Assembly: GCF_021155775.2 (NCBI RefSeq)
Contig: NC_060235.2
Coordinates: 34,078,607-34,142,606, forward strand
Direction of reading: 5' to 3'
Origin: Neodiprion pinetum
Lineage: Eukaryota; Arthropoda; Insecta; Hymenoptera; Diprionidae
DNA: 64,000 nucleotides
Made by a program: the position numbers and the translations under genes. The notes beneath the pieces were generated by a model, which searched no databases, was not told where the DNA came from, and worked only from the letters and a program-made list of their open reading frames with translations. Below, piece after piece: positions 34,701 through 44,000 of the stretch (within the stretch, counting starts at the first letter, position 1; each line of letters starts with the position of its first letter).

Positions 34701-37303
34701 AATAAGGAAAAACGAAAGTTTTAAATGATTTAGTACACTCATCCCGGGTTCTATCTCACCTTATTCCCGTAAAACAACTGTATTAACGGAGGAAACTGGT
34801 GAAAGGAAGTCGAATATAAACTGACACAGCTTAATAGTGTTGAGAATTTTTGAAATATACTTAAACGAAAATTAGATATATGCAACCAGTCATTGATTGT
34901 TCTATCACGGTGTTTGGGAACTTCAAGTTTCATTATTTATACATCGTTTCGAGCATTTACACCGTAAAAAAAAATGTGGCGTGGACTTCTATGGAATATT
35001 TTTTGGTTTAAACCTAACACTGGCTGACGTTCAAGTTCTGAATATACTACAAAAATTGTTCTATAGTAGCCCACACCGGTCACTATTGGTTAATTTTAAC
35101 ACTGCCAATTTTTTACAGCGATAGTGAAGTCTCAGTTCTCGTTCGATGTTAGTACGAACATCGAACACCAATAATCACGCGTATCTAATATAAATTGGCT
35201 GGAATATTTGTGCTTCGATTTTTCCTGCATATGGTGCAACAATACATAAAGCGAGAATCAATTGAACGTGTCGCAACGAGGTGGCAATGATAGAAAGTCG
35301 AAAAGTAAAAAATGACAATCGATTTCTCATTTGCAGTATATAGATATATTGTTCATCAACCTTGAAGACCGGCTTACACGTATGCAGCTTATTACCATGC
35401 GCGTTGTTCGAAGATAACCGGATCAGGATTTCGTAAGAAAATGAGCCTGTGCAGCGACGGCGCGTTGTGGCTTGAGTTGTGCATCGTTTACTTTTTACCC
35501 CGGCATTAGCATTTAGAATATCTACACCGTGGCTCGATAGAATTCGACTCCCGCATCGCGATACGCGCAAATCATCGAACGAGGCGACACCCACGTCGAA
35601 TCACCTCGATGTCTAGGCTGTATAATATATTTGTACTCGGTGTAGAGAAGTGTCAGCTCACAATCAAATTTATAGTCCCAGACTTTAGCCACACTTTCGC
35701 AACCTCCGGATCCGTTGCGTAGGCGGTTCGCCGTCGACTATGTTCTATATATACCTATATCCGTGGGCCGAGTGTCTTAGCTAATAAGATTTGTTCCGCC
35801 GCTCAAAATGGGCATGCAACGATGCACGATGATCGGCGTCGATCCGGTAAGTCCAGCTTCAAAATTGGTCCCTTTTTTTAGACAACAATTCCGTAAGGAT
35901 GCAATAAATCTATGAGGTTCAAGTTAATAACGTTTACACTGACAAAAATTTCAATTGTTACAGTAACTAGAAAAATTCAGTAAAACGGGTATCGTTAAAA
36001 AAACTGTTTGAATATTGTTGGAATTACGAAAAACGAGGTACGCGTAACCATTTTGCGCTATTGTCGATCCTTTTTTGGTAATTGCAACGCAAAATCAGTC
36101 TGTGGGGTTTACTCTACTTTTTTAGTTAGTCAAGGCTTTAACGTCAATTTATTGCTGCACAAGCATTAAATTTTCGCAACGGTTACAGGAAAATATAGCA
36201 ACAGTGATCGTAATGAGAAAGAATACCAACGTATACTAGACTTTCCGGTAACAGCTACAAAACTAATTTTCATTTTCTACCTAGAACTATATTTTTCGAT
36301 TATGGTAAAAAATCAAAATAGTTAAGGACTGAGAGGTAACCGGAACCATAAATTTATCTCAGTGTACACTTTAACGATGCATGTTTGGGAAAATCGTTAC
36401 TTCGCACCCTTAGAATTGTTTGAAATTTAGCTAGTAGGTAAATCATAAGAAAAAAAAACGTGTCCATATTTTGAAAAGCCAACGTTTTGAAAATCGTTCT
36501 AAAATTGTACAACGATTTATTTAACGATGTTTCGTCACGTTAACGATACTAACTTCAGCCTTGTACAAATATGCAGTATAGTACCATCATTACTCCGTCA
36601 CAGAATCGTACCGACGACGCGAACTCATCGAAAGAATGAAAATTTTCTGCGCTGCATTCTCCAGCTGCGGTGGATGAGAGAGGCGCAGGTGCAGCGCACG
36701 TGGTCAGAGCGTATAAATCGGTTCAAAGAACCCGCGCATTGCAGGCGATGATTGGGCCGCGTTTGTCGGATCGCCTTGGAGAAGTCGATTGGTGAAAATC
36801 GTTCGAAGGCGAAACTGGGAGAAAAATAAGTTCCGCGTTTCGCGGAGGGAATGACGCGCGTAGGTATTCTCGACGAACGAGTTCTTCATATTCAAATGAG
36901 GCTACGAAGCGGCTGGAATTATCGACCTTGACCACTGTAAATATAGAATTGCAAGACGGTGGATGGGATTATTAATATTCATCGGCACGTCGAGTGACGA
37001 GGTGTCCACAATTATAATCGCCTCTGAGAAACCTGGAGTTACATGTTGGTTCGCGGTGAATCGAGTCACGACTAGCCTTCGGGTTCTCCAGGAAAAAACA
37101 ATGACGGAATAAGGCGCATTCCGAATCGAACGATCTTAAGTTGTAAACAAGCATGCAGCCGCCAGGTATCATAATCAGCGATGGCGTGGCTTCGAACTAA
37201 TTGATCAACTCACCTCTGCACCGACAGCGAGCATCGCGACGAGCCACCAAACGGCTGTCATCCCGATGCTTGCACCGTGAAACTCTGTCCTTTTCACTGA
37301 CAT
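1513..37303 (-). CDS. ZP-domain (cuticlin-like) single-pass membrane protein, nine coding exons
   Basis: The coding exons, in transcript order, are 37303-37214, 16249-16013, 15891-15776, 15103-14994, 14525-14447, 13721-13582, 12678-12529, 5051-4829 and 1711-1513. Every junction has GT..AG borders and keeps frame. The 433-residue product has a signal peptide (1-15), a ZP domain (about 30-251, with Cys at 34, 63, 89, 125, 180, 198, 237, 242, 246 and 251), a linker, one transmembrane helix (about 308-330), Cys331/336/338 just inside the membrane, and a tail to 433. Five N-glycosylation sequons are visible (NQS, NGT, NET, NYT, NSS). Members of this family are secreted to the apical surface of epithelia and polymerise through the ZP domain to link cuticle or matrix to the membrane. 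That role is inferred from the family. I recognise the family but not the exact insect paralogue, so no symbol is given. The start is either the ATG at 37261 or the in-frame ATG at 37303. Untranslated exons and the transcription start were not identified. Confidence 0.93.
1712..4828 (-). other. Intron 8 of the ZP gene (phase 2)
   Basis: The 3.1-kb intron runs from donor GTAAGA at 4828 to acceptor TTGCAG at 1712. It contains the foldback element at 1997-2465. An open frame on the opposite strand at about 4501-4833 (110 codons) has no recognisable domain and I treat it as chance. Nothing else is evident. Confidence 0.8.
1997..2465. mobile_element. Foldback MITE, TAGGGYGGTTCTT termini
   Basis: The left end TAGGGTGGTTCTTGAAAA and, inverted, the right end TAGGGCGGTTCTTAAAAA form terminal inverted repeats. 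Similarity continues with gaps for over 100 bases, including CAGATTTTTATnTCAACTC in both arms. Inner segments also pair (GAATCTGGA...AAAAATAGCG with its inverted partner), so almost the whole element folds into a hairpin. The outer TA dinucleotides fit a TA target duplication as in Tc1/mariner-type elements (inference). There is no coding capacity. It lies inside intron 8. Confidence 0.8.
4829..5051 (-). CDS. ZP protein coding exon 8: transmembrane helix and inner juxtamembrane region
   Basis: The exon encodes residues 295-367. VQSVCDDGSVHPS is followed by a run of about 23 hydrophobic residues beginning WLLWLAIALG (308-330). It continues LCSAMSCSCARTEIIEKEPS and DYDPYRSWHGSQYGS. Three cysteines directly after the helix are possible palmitoylation sites (inference). 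The acceptor TTTTTTCAG|TC completes Val294 with exon 7. The donor AG|GTAAGA is phase 2. Confidence 0.93.
5052..12528 (-). other. Intron 7 of the ZP gene (phase 1, 7.5 kb)
   Basis: The intron separates the linker exon from the transmembrane exon. It holds the foldback MITE at 9124-9473 and scattered T-rich tracts, for example near 10010-10030. Several open frames of 60-130 codons on both strands start with non-ATG codons or lack any family signature. I see no nested gene. Confidence 0.8.
9124..9473. mobile_element. Foldback MITE with about 100-base inverted arms
   Basis: The left end (TAGGGTATTCCTTATTTAG) and inverted right end (TAGGGTGGTCCTTATTTAG) match. They continue as inverted arms of about 100 bases, through a GACnAAnTTTTTCC stretch, an AATAATTAAAAAA stretch and CCTAATTTTTTCAGATTT. 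The loop between the arms is about 140 bases. The TA at each border may be the target duplication. The terminal motif and the internal CAGATTTTTATATCAACT resemble the element at 1997-2465. No open frame of note. Confidence 0.85.
12529..12678 (-). CDS. ZP protein coding exon 7: last ZP cysteines and linker
   Basis: The exon encodes residues 245-293. It starts SCGIPVCDGDPPD (Cys246, Cys251) and continues as a Gly/Val-rich, acidic linker ending VFVLDPGVSP. The linker has one Lys and no Arg, so the furin-type RxxR site often found here in ZP proteins is missing. The acceptor GTTACAG|GT completes Gly244, and the donor CCTG|GTGAGT is phase 1. Confidence 0.9.
12679..13581 (-). other. Intron 6 of the ZP gene (phase 1)
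   Basis: A 903-base intron between the ZP-C core exon and the exon with the last ZP cysteines. I see no repeat, RNA gene or other feature in it. Confidence 0.8.
13582..13721 (-). CDS. ZP protein coding exon 6: ZP-C core
   Basis: The exon encodes residues 198-243. It begins CPVNGQVMTKFVYD (Cys198) and ends PQVHFQCSISVCK (Cys237, Cys242), the standard ZP-C ending. The Gly codon before Cys198 is split with exon 5, giving DEKGCPV. The acceptor is TGTTTACAG|A and the donor AAGG|GTAAGT is phase 1. Confidence 0.94.
13722..14446 (-). other. Intron 5 of the ZP gene (phase 2)
   Basis: A 725-base intron with consensus ends (GTAAGT and a TGTTTACAG acceptor). I see nothing else in it. Confidence 0.8.
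14447..14525 (-). CDS. ZP protein coding exon 5: ZP-C, fifth cysteine
   Basis: This small exon of 79 bases encodes residues 172-196, MYGIRVKSCFAFNKRNSSVP followed by LIDEK. It carries Cys180 and the NSS sequon. The acceptor TTTCAG|GAATG completes a Gly codon with exon 4, giving RPDG-MYGIR. The donor GG|GTAAGT is phase 2. The MYGIRVxxCFA pattern is a strong family match. Confidence 0.93.
14526..14993 (-). other. Intron 4 of the ZP gene (phase 1) with exon-5-like start
   Basis: A 468-base intron. Its first 45 or so bases read in frame as GLYGTVQVYC and resemble the start of exon 5 (GMYGIRVKSC), both in DNA and in protein. The read-through frame stops at about 14921. The rest shows no feature. 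Confidence 0.75.
14994..15103 (-). CDS. ZP protein coding exon 4: ZP linker and start of ZP-C
   Basis: The exon encodes residues 135-170 plus a base on each side. It starts NETSLVSLRIL and ends YTLRAEISRPD, a stretch typical of insect ZP proteins (the YxLRAEISRPDG block). It holds the sequons NET and NYT. The acceptor is TGTCTAG|GAATG. The donor G|GTTTGT is weaker than the others. If the intron were retained, the frame would stay open for 23 codons and end at about 14921. Confidence 0.92.
15104..15775 (-). other. Intron 3 of the ZP gene (phase 2)
   Basis: A 672-base intron that contains the compact hairpin element at 15208-15333. No other feature seen. Confidence 0.8.
15208..15333. mobile_element. 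Small hairpin MITE-like inverted repeat
   Basis: The left arm AATGGAGTCATTCCAC and, further in, AATGTTACCATGA pair with the right arm GTGGAATGACTCAAT and TCATGGTGACATT. The arms are about 45-50 bases each around a loop of about 30 bases. The shape suggests a short non-autonomous transposon or an intronic hairpin. The family is not known to me, and target duplications are not clear. Confidence 0.65.
15776..15891 (-). CDS. ZP protein coding exon 3: ZP-N to linker
   Basis: The exon encodes residues 96-133 and two bases of codon 134. It reads KTEEERSVPIAVRIHKTLEL and then KFYVITCGKAGF, matching the ZP-family block that carries the fourth cysteine (Cys125). The acceptor TTTTGCCAG and donor AA|GTGAGT are good. 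It is separated from exon 2 by a short intron of 121 bases. Confidence 0.93.
16013..16249 (-). CDS. ZP protein coding exon 2: first half of ZP domain (ZP-N)
   Basis: This exon encodes 79 residues (17-95) and is the most recognisable part of the gene. Typical arthropod cuticlin/ZP motifs are present: VTATCKDGYMTIR, the sequon NQSF, HAKDHRTPQC, GNGTNHVTLGINLL and DYCGVLVNN. Cys34, Cys63 and Cys89 are the first three conserved ZP cysteines. The acceptor TTCCAG|GTCAGT follows a pyrimidine-rich stretch and the donor AAC|GTGAGA is phase 0. An alternative in-frame acceptor 12 bases downstream (GGTCAG|CTGG) would drop only VSGQ. Confidence 0.93.
23997..24616. mobile_element. Foldback element with arms of about 300 bases
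   Basis: Left-arm blocks ACCCCCAGAG, TTGCGACATTTCT, AATATTATGAAGAAAATTAC and AAAATCAAAAATG recur inverted in the right arm as CGCCCCCAGAG, CTGCGACATTTCT, AATATTATAAAGAAAATTAC and GAAATCAAAAATA. Pairing continues inward (TTTTTCAGCnnTTCAACATAT-like blocks) to a centre near 24,305. The ends are C/G-rich (TAnCCnnCCTnAC). It is very AT-rich and has no coding capacity. The exact borders are uncertain by about 15 bases. Confidence 0.82.
26649..27013. mobile_element. Foldback element with GGGGnTGnCnTGGTCGA-type ends
   Basis: Left blocks TCGATTTCGACGTTG, CGTATACATCTC, CACGTATCTCAAA and CAATTCTGAACAAA recur inverted in the right arm as TCGATTTCGACGTTG, CGTATATATCTC, CACATATCTCAAA and CAATTCTGAACAAA. 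Each arm is about 165 bases around a short centre near 26,830. An A-run follows the right end. No recognisable protein. Confidence 0.82.
28222..28263. repeat. GA/AG-rich microsatellite
   Basis: An interrupted (GA)n tract, purest at the right end. On the transcribed minus strand it is a CU-rich stretch within intron 1. Confidence 0.85.
34532..34567. repeat. C tract (G-rich on the minus strand)
   Basis: About 36 bases of C interrupted by three T. The minus strand, which is the sense strand of the ZP gene, carries the G-rich version inside intron 1 and could form a G-quadruplex (inference). Confidence 0.9.
35935..36366. mobile_element. TIR element with TACACTGA termini
   Basis: The left end TACACTGACAAAAATTT and the inverted right end TACACTGAGATAAATTTA form short terminal inverted repeats of about 17-20 bases. 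The interior is AT-rich and contains no open frame of note. The layout fits a non-autonomous DNA transposon. The target duplication is not obvious, so the borders are approximate. Confidence 0.6.
37214..37303 (-). CDS. ZP protein coding exon 1: start codon and signal peptide
   Basis: Reading from the ATG at 37261-37259 gives MTAVWWLVAMLAVGAE, a typical signal peptide with likely cleavage after the Ala of VGA. The donor GAG|GTGAGT follows at 37213, phase 0. A second in-frame ATG lies 14 codons upstream (37303-37301). Starting there adds MSVKRTEFHGASIG, and both ATGs have a purine at -3. The frame stays open further upstream, so sequence alone cannot fix the start. The next coding exon is about 21 kb away. 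The link to exon 2 rests on strand, matching phase 0 and the fact that the rest of the gene lacks a signal peptide. Confidence 0.72.
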
Positions 37304-38000
37304 TGCGCGAACGTGATAGAGGGAGAACCTTTCCGCGTTATGCGCACTTCTGCGGCACGTTGAACAATAACAGTAATAAATAGTCGCGGTGAAACGATGC
37401 AGCTCGAAGTAAGGCAAACAGTTTGAAAAAAAACACGGGTCACATTTTCTCCGCGGTTGTCGACTCGCTGTTCCTCCTCATTTTTATTGGGAAATTAATT
37501 AACCGCGCCGTTTCTTCGATGCCTTCCGTGTCCGCAGCCTCGATCCGCATCCGATTTATTTACAGACCGACTGATTTGCCGCGAAAAAGGCGCGTGGCTC
37601 TTGGCTCGGAGCGCAGGCGAGGCTCTTGCACGAGGCTTGACGAGGGACGGCGATAAACTGAATGGCACCGAGACACCGAGAGCAGCCACGGCACCTTCGC
37701 TCAGCTTTTGGTGGGGCATTCCGATTTCCGACGCCATTTCTCTTTTTCCTATCACGCTTGCCGTTCGCCGCCCCACGCGTTCAAGTCTCCGGCCTCGAAG
37801 ACTTCGACTCGACGTCGGATGTCCCTCATCCTCGTCGACAGATGCCAGCAGTGCGCGAACGGCGACGTCGGTAAGGTAGGGATTCCTTTGCGTCTTCGTC
37901 ATCGTCGTTCTTAAACGCTGGAGCGAAGGCACAATTTTTCGGAGCGACGTCAGGGAGAGAGTCGTATTTTTTTTACAGACAAAATTATTTGTGCATTAGA
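37304..38000 (-). promoter_or_regulatory. Possible 5' UTR/promoter region of the ZP gene
   Basis: This is the sequence directly upstream of the first coding exon. It is more GC- and CpG-rich than its surroundings between about 37.5 and 37.9 kb and has overlapping open frames on both strands with no family signature, as expected from composition alone. A TATA-like CTATTTATT lies on the minus strand at about 37384-37376. The transcription start cannot be fixed, and a further upstream non-coding exon is possible. Confidence 0.3.
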
Positions 38001-41000
38001 TGCATTGCAAGGGAAAGTGACGAGAGTCTTGTAATAAAATCAAAACGACTTTTTGAAAGATTTTTTTGACGTGCGCTGTTAAGAATTTCTATACGGAACT
38101 TTCTACACGGTATTAGAAGTTTTATTCGGATATGGAACAGTGAATTTACCATACATTTCCTGTTTATTCGATTTACAAATACAATAAATTTACCACCACA
38201 GTTCAGTAAATTCAAATTACTGTTTTGTGTTATTCTTATAAATTTTGGCAAAAGCAAAATTTTCAATTGCAAATTTTTAACAGATATATAGTATCCCACG
38301 TCGCTACACGGAATTTGTAAGTTGCGACCTGATTTCGTGTATTGATAACTATTTTGTACAGTAAATGTTTAGCAAATACATAATTAATTTTAACGGTGTG
38401 ACATAGCCATGCACTTATGGCGGGGAATGCGAGAGCAAAAATATGCGAAAATTGCAATGGAGTATAAGTTAAATATTGTAGCGAATGTTTAGCTACATAT
38501 TTCAATGTTTCAAGTACGAAATGAATTTTTTTGCCTGATAAATCGAACAAAAAAAAAATATCCATGACCACTGAAAAATCACATTCCGTGAATTTTATAT
38601 CCGTATTACCTATCAAATTCATAGCGTAAAGAGCAATATATACAATGCGGGAGTATTGGATCAGGCTGTAATATGAGTTATGTGAAACCTACGCATCAAT
38701 GTCGTTGAATATTTTCAATCCTGTTTGCATTAGTTACCTCCGTTATCAAAGGATTTGATTAAACGTATTCGCTGACATCGGTTACAGGTTTTTTATTTCA
38801 ATATTTGTATCGATAGGTACACATCTGCGCGCTATAGAAGGTATCGATATACAATTTTTTATACTTTTAACAAAAATAGGTATTGATGAATTTGATTCAT
38901 TGATTCAGCCGACTGCGGGATTGTGAATTATTCAATAAATAAAGAGTGAACGAAGTTTTTTTCTCCTAATATTATGCAATGCATGCACACTTTTTGTCGT
39001 TGGATAATAAATTCACGTGTCTACTTATTATTTGGAATTGTTTTACATTCAACCATGGATTACTTGAAGAGTAAATTTGCTGAAAACAAACTCCAAGGCT
39101 ACGCGATGGGGACTTATGGGTAAAGTTTCTTTGTCCTGAGAGGTTGCGTGATCGTATTCGACAATTTGAAATCAAGCTCGTGTCCCCGAGTAATAAACGT
39201 ATACGCATGCGTTAGAAATTGCAGTCGAAACTTTGTTACTTCGTAGCAGCGTGTTATGTTTATTCGAAACAAGTTTAAAATTCGATTTTAAGTCTTCTCG
39301 AAGTTTCTATGTGATGTCACTATTTGAACCTCCGAACTAACGTGAACTTTCCGCGTTTAGCCGCGATTCGAAGCCAAATTGTGTTTGTGCAAAAATGCGC
39401 AAAAAAATAGAAAAAAAAAAAAATACAGGGTCTCACTCAATTCCACAACCATGGAATTTTATCACAAATTGTTTCAAGAATCAGTTCACAACCACGGATC
39501 ACAATGTAGACATTCATCATACGAAGCTAACGAAATCCCTGTTCGGGGCTAAATGATCCCGCAGAAAAAGATCGTATTTGAAAAGCTCTCGGCGAAGAAG
39601 GAGGTACAATTAAAAAGCCAAGAGAGAAAAGTCTTCGTCGGGTGTAACATGACGAAGTAATATCAGTATCCGCGTTCTGTTCAAGGACGGTGGAGGAGAA
39701 AAAAAATAAGAGAAAGGAAAAAAGAAGACGAGCAGAAGGGTGCGTGGCCCCTTTGAGCTTGATAGAGAATGACAGGAATGGAAAAGGGGTGAAGGAAAGT
39801 GGGACGAAGACGAAATTTTTGGACGTTAGTACCCGCGTCAGTGTCCGAGCTTTCATTTATGAAGGACGTTTGTATAAAATACCGTCACTCAATATCCCTG
39901 CAGATGAATTTATCACTTTGATACAAACGCGTTTGAACCGCGCCGTGACGAAGGGTGAACGCTTCGAGGGCTGCGATTAATTAACGAGTATTTATTTGTG
40001 GAACGGCAGATGTCGAGGGACAGAATTTGCCAAATTTTTACACCATCTATTTTTCTCTCATCGCTGTGTGATTCAACGGTCCTCTTCGGCCGCGTTTGGT
40101 CTCTTCGTTACGCCTATATTGTTACGTTTTCTTCGAGGAGCTTGTTTTTAGAGAATTCGAGACTAAGTACCGGGAGATGACTCACAGCTTTCGAAAACGT
40201 TGTCATGACAACGAAACACTGCGCGCCATATCCACCGCAAATTGTCCTTCCCTCGTCAACGCTGCTTTCTTCATGCAAAGCTCGCTTGATATCAATGCGA
40301 TACGCGGAAAAAGACGAAGGCTTATCTCATTTGCCGTACAACTTCAGCCGTAGAATGCTGCATGAATACCGGATGTCCGTAATTTGTAGGATCTATAATC
40401 TTGAGGGAAGGTTCCCGGGTGTGAGTGAAAATATAGAAAGGTCAAAAAATCGAAGGGAATTTAAAAATGGTGAAATTCGATGTGTCGCGAAGTCAAAGAT
40501 TAGAAAGATCGGAACATGGAATGCCAAACTGTAGAATCGTCGGAATTCCTTTCAATAAATACAGAATCGTATACAGATTCTCGATTTTTCTGTACCATGT
40601 TTTGATCTTTCTATATTTTGTCTTTCTGTATTTCGACTTGCTATGTGTTCAATTTTCTGTACTTGAACTTTCCACATTTTCAAATTCTACGAATAAGATT
40701 TTTGCGTCTTCGAAAATTCGATATTCTGGTCTTCTCTCAATCAGCAATTCTAGGTTTTTATCCCTACCCAGGTTCTCCATTTTTAAATTCATGATATTCA
40801 CTTTTAGCTTCCCAAAAAATTACCTCCGTCTTTTTTCTATGGTCGTAATTCTCAATATCTTCAATTTTCCTCGTGTAATTATATTCTTAAAACAACACTT
40901 TTAGTCAGAAACAGCACAGCCAATTGAATTATTTGCAAGGAGTGTGGAGACGTGAATTAAATTTACCTCGTCACGACCGGCTTTGGTAAAAGTTCATCCG

Positions 41001-44000
41001 CATACATTTGTATAGCCTTTCCATCCCCATGGATGTACGTAGGTCGTTCAATCGAAGTCCTCTCTGATGAATTTGACCGGAGCGAAAGGGTTGGAATAGT
41101 TTAGGTCCGACGAAACGTGTTTATTCCAAAAAATGTATAAAACAAAAGCCGAAAACAGAACTAAAAACAAAAATGAAATGAAAAAAATTTTCCTGATGTT
41201 GAATATTTACGATCGTTCCTCTCGTTGTTCAATGCTGCTATCAACTTTAAAATATCGTAATAATAGAGTTGGAAATTCACATTGGGAATAAGCTTGTAAT
41301 ATTGTGTGGGAACACCCGACCGAATTAATGTTGTAACGCTTTATTACGAGAATGTACCATGATCGTTCGTTACACGTGAAATATTTACTGAATAGAATTT
41401 CACGAACGTGCCGAAATGCAACATAGTTATTCCGCTATGTTAGGTACAAAATTACCTCCAGCAACGATAACTAAAATTCTATGCAACTGCACCAGCAAAA
41501 TAATTAAAGGAAAATATGTGTCTATTTTACACTTATAGGAATAATGAATTTATTCAGTTTCGAAAACACTCATACTTCAAAGCGAAGTTTATCCGGTTTA
41601 CTTTTAACAATGTTTGTGCAATTCTTTAATACTATAATCTTTGCACGATGAAATATATCATAAAAATATTAAACAAGCCTAAAAGCAGCTTACCGTGTTA
41701 TCGAGTCATAGTTGAATACCCACAGAGTGTACAAATTACCGAATAAAATTTTCCAATTTTTGTGTAAAGCGAACTCTCTGTCGGATCCCGGATTTGTTTC
41801 CTTCGCGAATACATATCCGCGGTAGATATATTGTTAGCTTTTTTTATTCCGTTCGACGTATACGTGGGTATCATATCTCTAAAGTTGGCTTACTTACACG
41901 CTAGAACGAGAACGCGCTGAACTCTGGGATGAACTTTTCCGGGTGGTTGTTCCGGGTGTTTCGGGCTCGTGTATGTCTCAAGATTCTGCAAGTTCCACGT
42001 TATATCTGCAGGCTAGCCGAGGGTAAGCCTTGCGAGGCAGCTTTCATTCGAAGAGAAAGCTGTGCTGCAGGGACGGAAGGATGTCATCCGCACGACAATG
42101 TAACCGAAATTGATTCTCACCCTTATGAAACAGATTTGTTACCCCTTTTCCGTATGTAAACGGCGTTATTTTTCAACGAGATAGGATATCGCTCGCGGCG
42201 ATGCCGCTTTTCCACCTTTATATACGTCTTCGTGTGATCAAAAAGTATAGCCGACCTCGATCCGTTCCGCAATCGACAATGATCGGTATATGAATTGTTT
42301 TTGTGGATTTTCACATCTCGTGGATATTATAGAAGCGGATCCCACCTTCATCTCGTTGGATACATATATATGTAAAAATAAATCCGCGGATTTCCTTTAG
42401 CGGAGAATTTAGACGATATGAGAAAACGGAAAATCTTCCCGTATCTCTGCCGTTGAAAGAGTGTACAGTTTGAGCGTAAGCGTCGAACGACAGAGCTTCG
42501 TGGGTCCGAAGGTACAAGGGAGCTTTGCCAACCTTGTAAAATACAAAGTTGCGGAAACTGGTAAATCCTCGATGGCGTGGAGCGCTTGCCGCTTAGAATC
42601 CAATTAGGATGAGCTAAGATGGATCGGATTATGGAAAAAAGATGAGGCTGAGAGCGAGGGTGGTAGGCGAGTCTCCGAGATATTTTCCGCGTGCAGGAAA
42701 CAAGATTTTAAACGATATTGAAACAACGGATCGGATCGCATATCGCTGGTCCGTCATTCAGACCAACGCACTCGCGGATTCCGTCGCTGTGTCGAGTTAG
42801 AAGCTCGTTAGTCCGCCACTTTTGCCGTAAGCGTTACCAACGTTTGACGCGATCCGTTCCCGAGCATGTACGGCGTTATGCATACAACCGTGAAAGTGCT
42901 GCGGGGATTATGAATATCCCGAATTTTTTCCGTTTTTCCGAGCCGCAAGCTCGTTTGAAAGTTTGTCTGGCGCGGCAGCTCCACGCGTCGCATTAATGTT
43001 CCAATTACGTCGGTAGCCGTTCCGATGAAACACGTGCAGGCATTAGAAGTGGCGAGAAGTCGCGAGTGAAATTCCGTCTTTACAGTCCGGGGAGCATAAG
43101 AGGGTCGAATTTCAAGGAGCTGATGTTACGTTGTATAATTTCGACGGTGGTCCAAACTATCGATTTCCCATATCGTATTACAAATTCGAGTGAGGGCCGC
43201 AGGGACGTGTCATAATAATTCATAGGTCAACAATGAATATGCAAAATACGTCCCGGGATTTTGTAATAACGCGGAGTTTGCGGAATTATTCCGTCTGAAT
43301 CTACATAGGTAGGTACATGTAGCGATCATCCGTTTGTACAAACACACTTGATATTCGACGAGTCGTGAAGACCGTACAACGTCCTTCACGCCCTAACGTA
43401 CGGGTATAATGTACAGGCGGTATCCACGTCAGATTTAAAGAGCTTTCACCAAAATTCATTCGGGCATTTTTTTTTTTTTTTCACTGTCTTTTTCTTTCAC
43501 GTCCACGAGTATGTGATTTCGAAAATATCTGTGCGAAAGTTTGCAGCTCTATAATTTCAATTTTACACAAACCACCGCCAATCTACAGCTTATACGCAGC
43601 TTGAAAATAGAATTTTTCACACGTCATAAACGAATGTTTGACGAGCTAAGGTCGAGCTTCGATAATCGATGTGACAAATTGAATATTGAAATTAAACTTG
43701 GTACACAGCGGCAACAGCCAGGGAGAGCCCGCCGTATGAATAATGGAGTGATATTCATACAACCAGCATTTCTTTTCAGAGGCTCTCGTAGGACAGATTA
43801 TCACGTCATCCGTCACGAGAGTGAAAAACACGGACCTAGAATTCGGGAAAGATTCTTTCGCGCCCCAACGGGGTAATTGATTAAACAGCGTATCGCATGA
43901 TACGAAGTGCCTAAAAGCACGCCTGTTACACATACACATATAATTTCTTTACGAATCATTATACCAGCAAGTTTTTGTCCCAGCTGTAGCATTTTTCTTA

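Larger units (their letters stand above)
16250..37213 (-). other. Intron 1 of the ZP gene (about 21 kb, phase 0)
   Basis: The very long first intron separates the signal-peptide exon from the ZP exons. It carries the foldback elements at 23997-24616 and 26649-27013, a TIR element at 35935-36366, a GA microsatellite at 28222-28263 and a C tract at 34532-34567. Many open frames occur but none has a recognisable domain. The frame at 19662-20060 (minus) stays open for over 125 codons and ends in a possible donor, but I cannot assign it. Long first introns often hold enhancers; none can be pointed out from sequence alone. Confidence 0.65.

Noticed and set aside
37495..37932. Minus-strand frame of 145 codons just upstream of exon 1
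   Set aside because: Arg/Ser-rich, no family signature, and the plus strand is open in two frames over the same CpG-rich sequence. More likely promoter or UTR.
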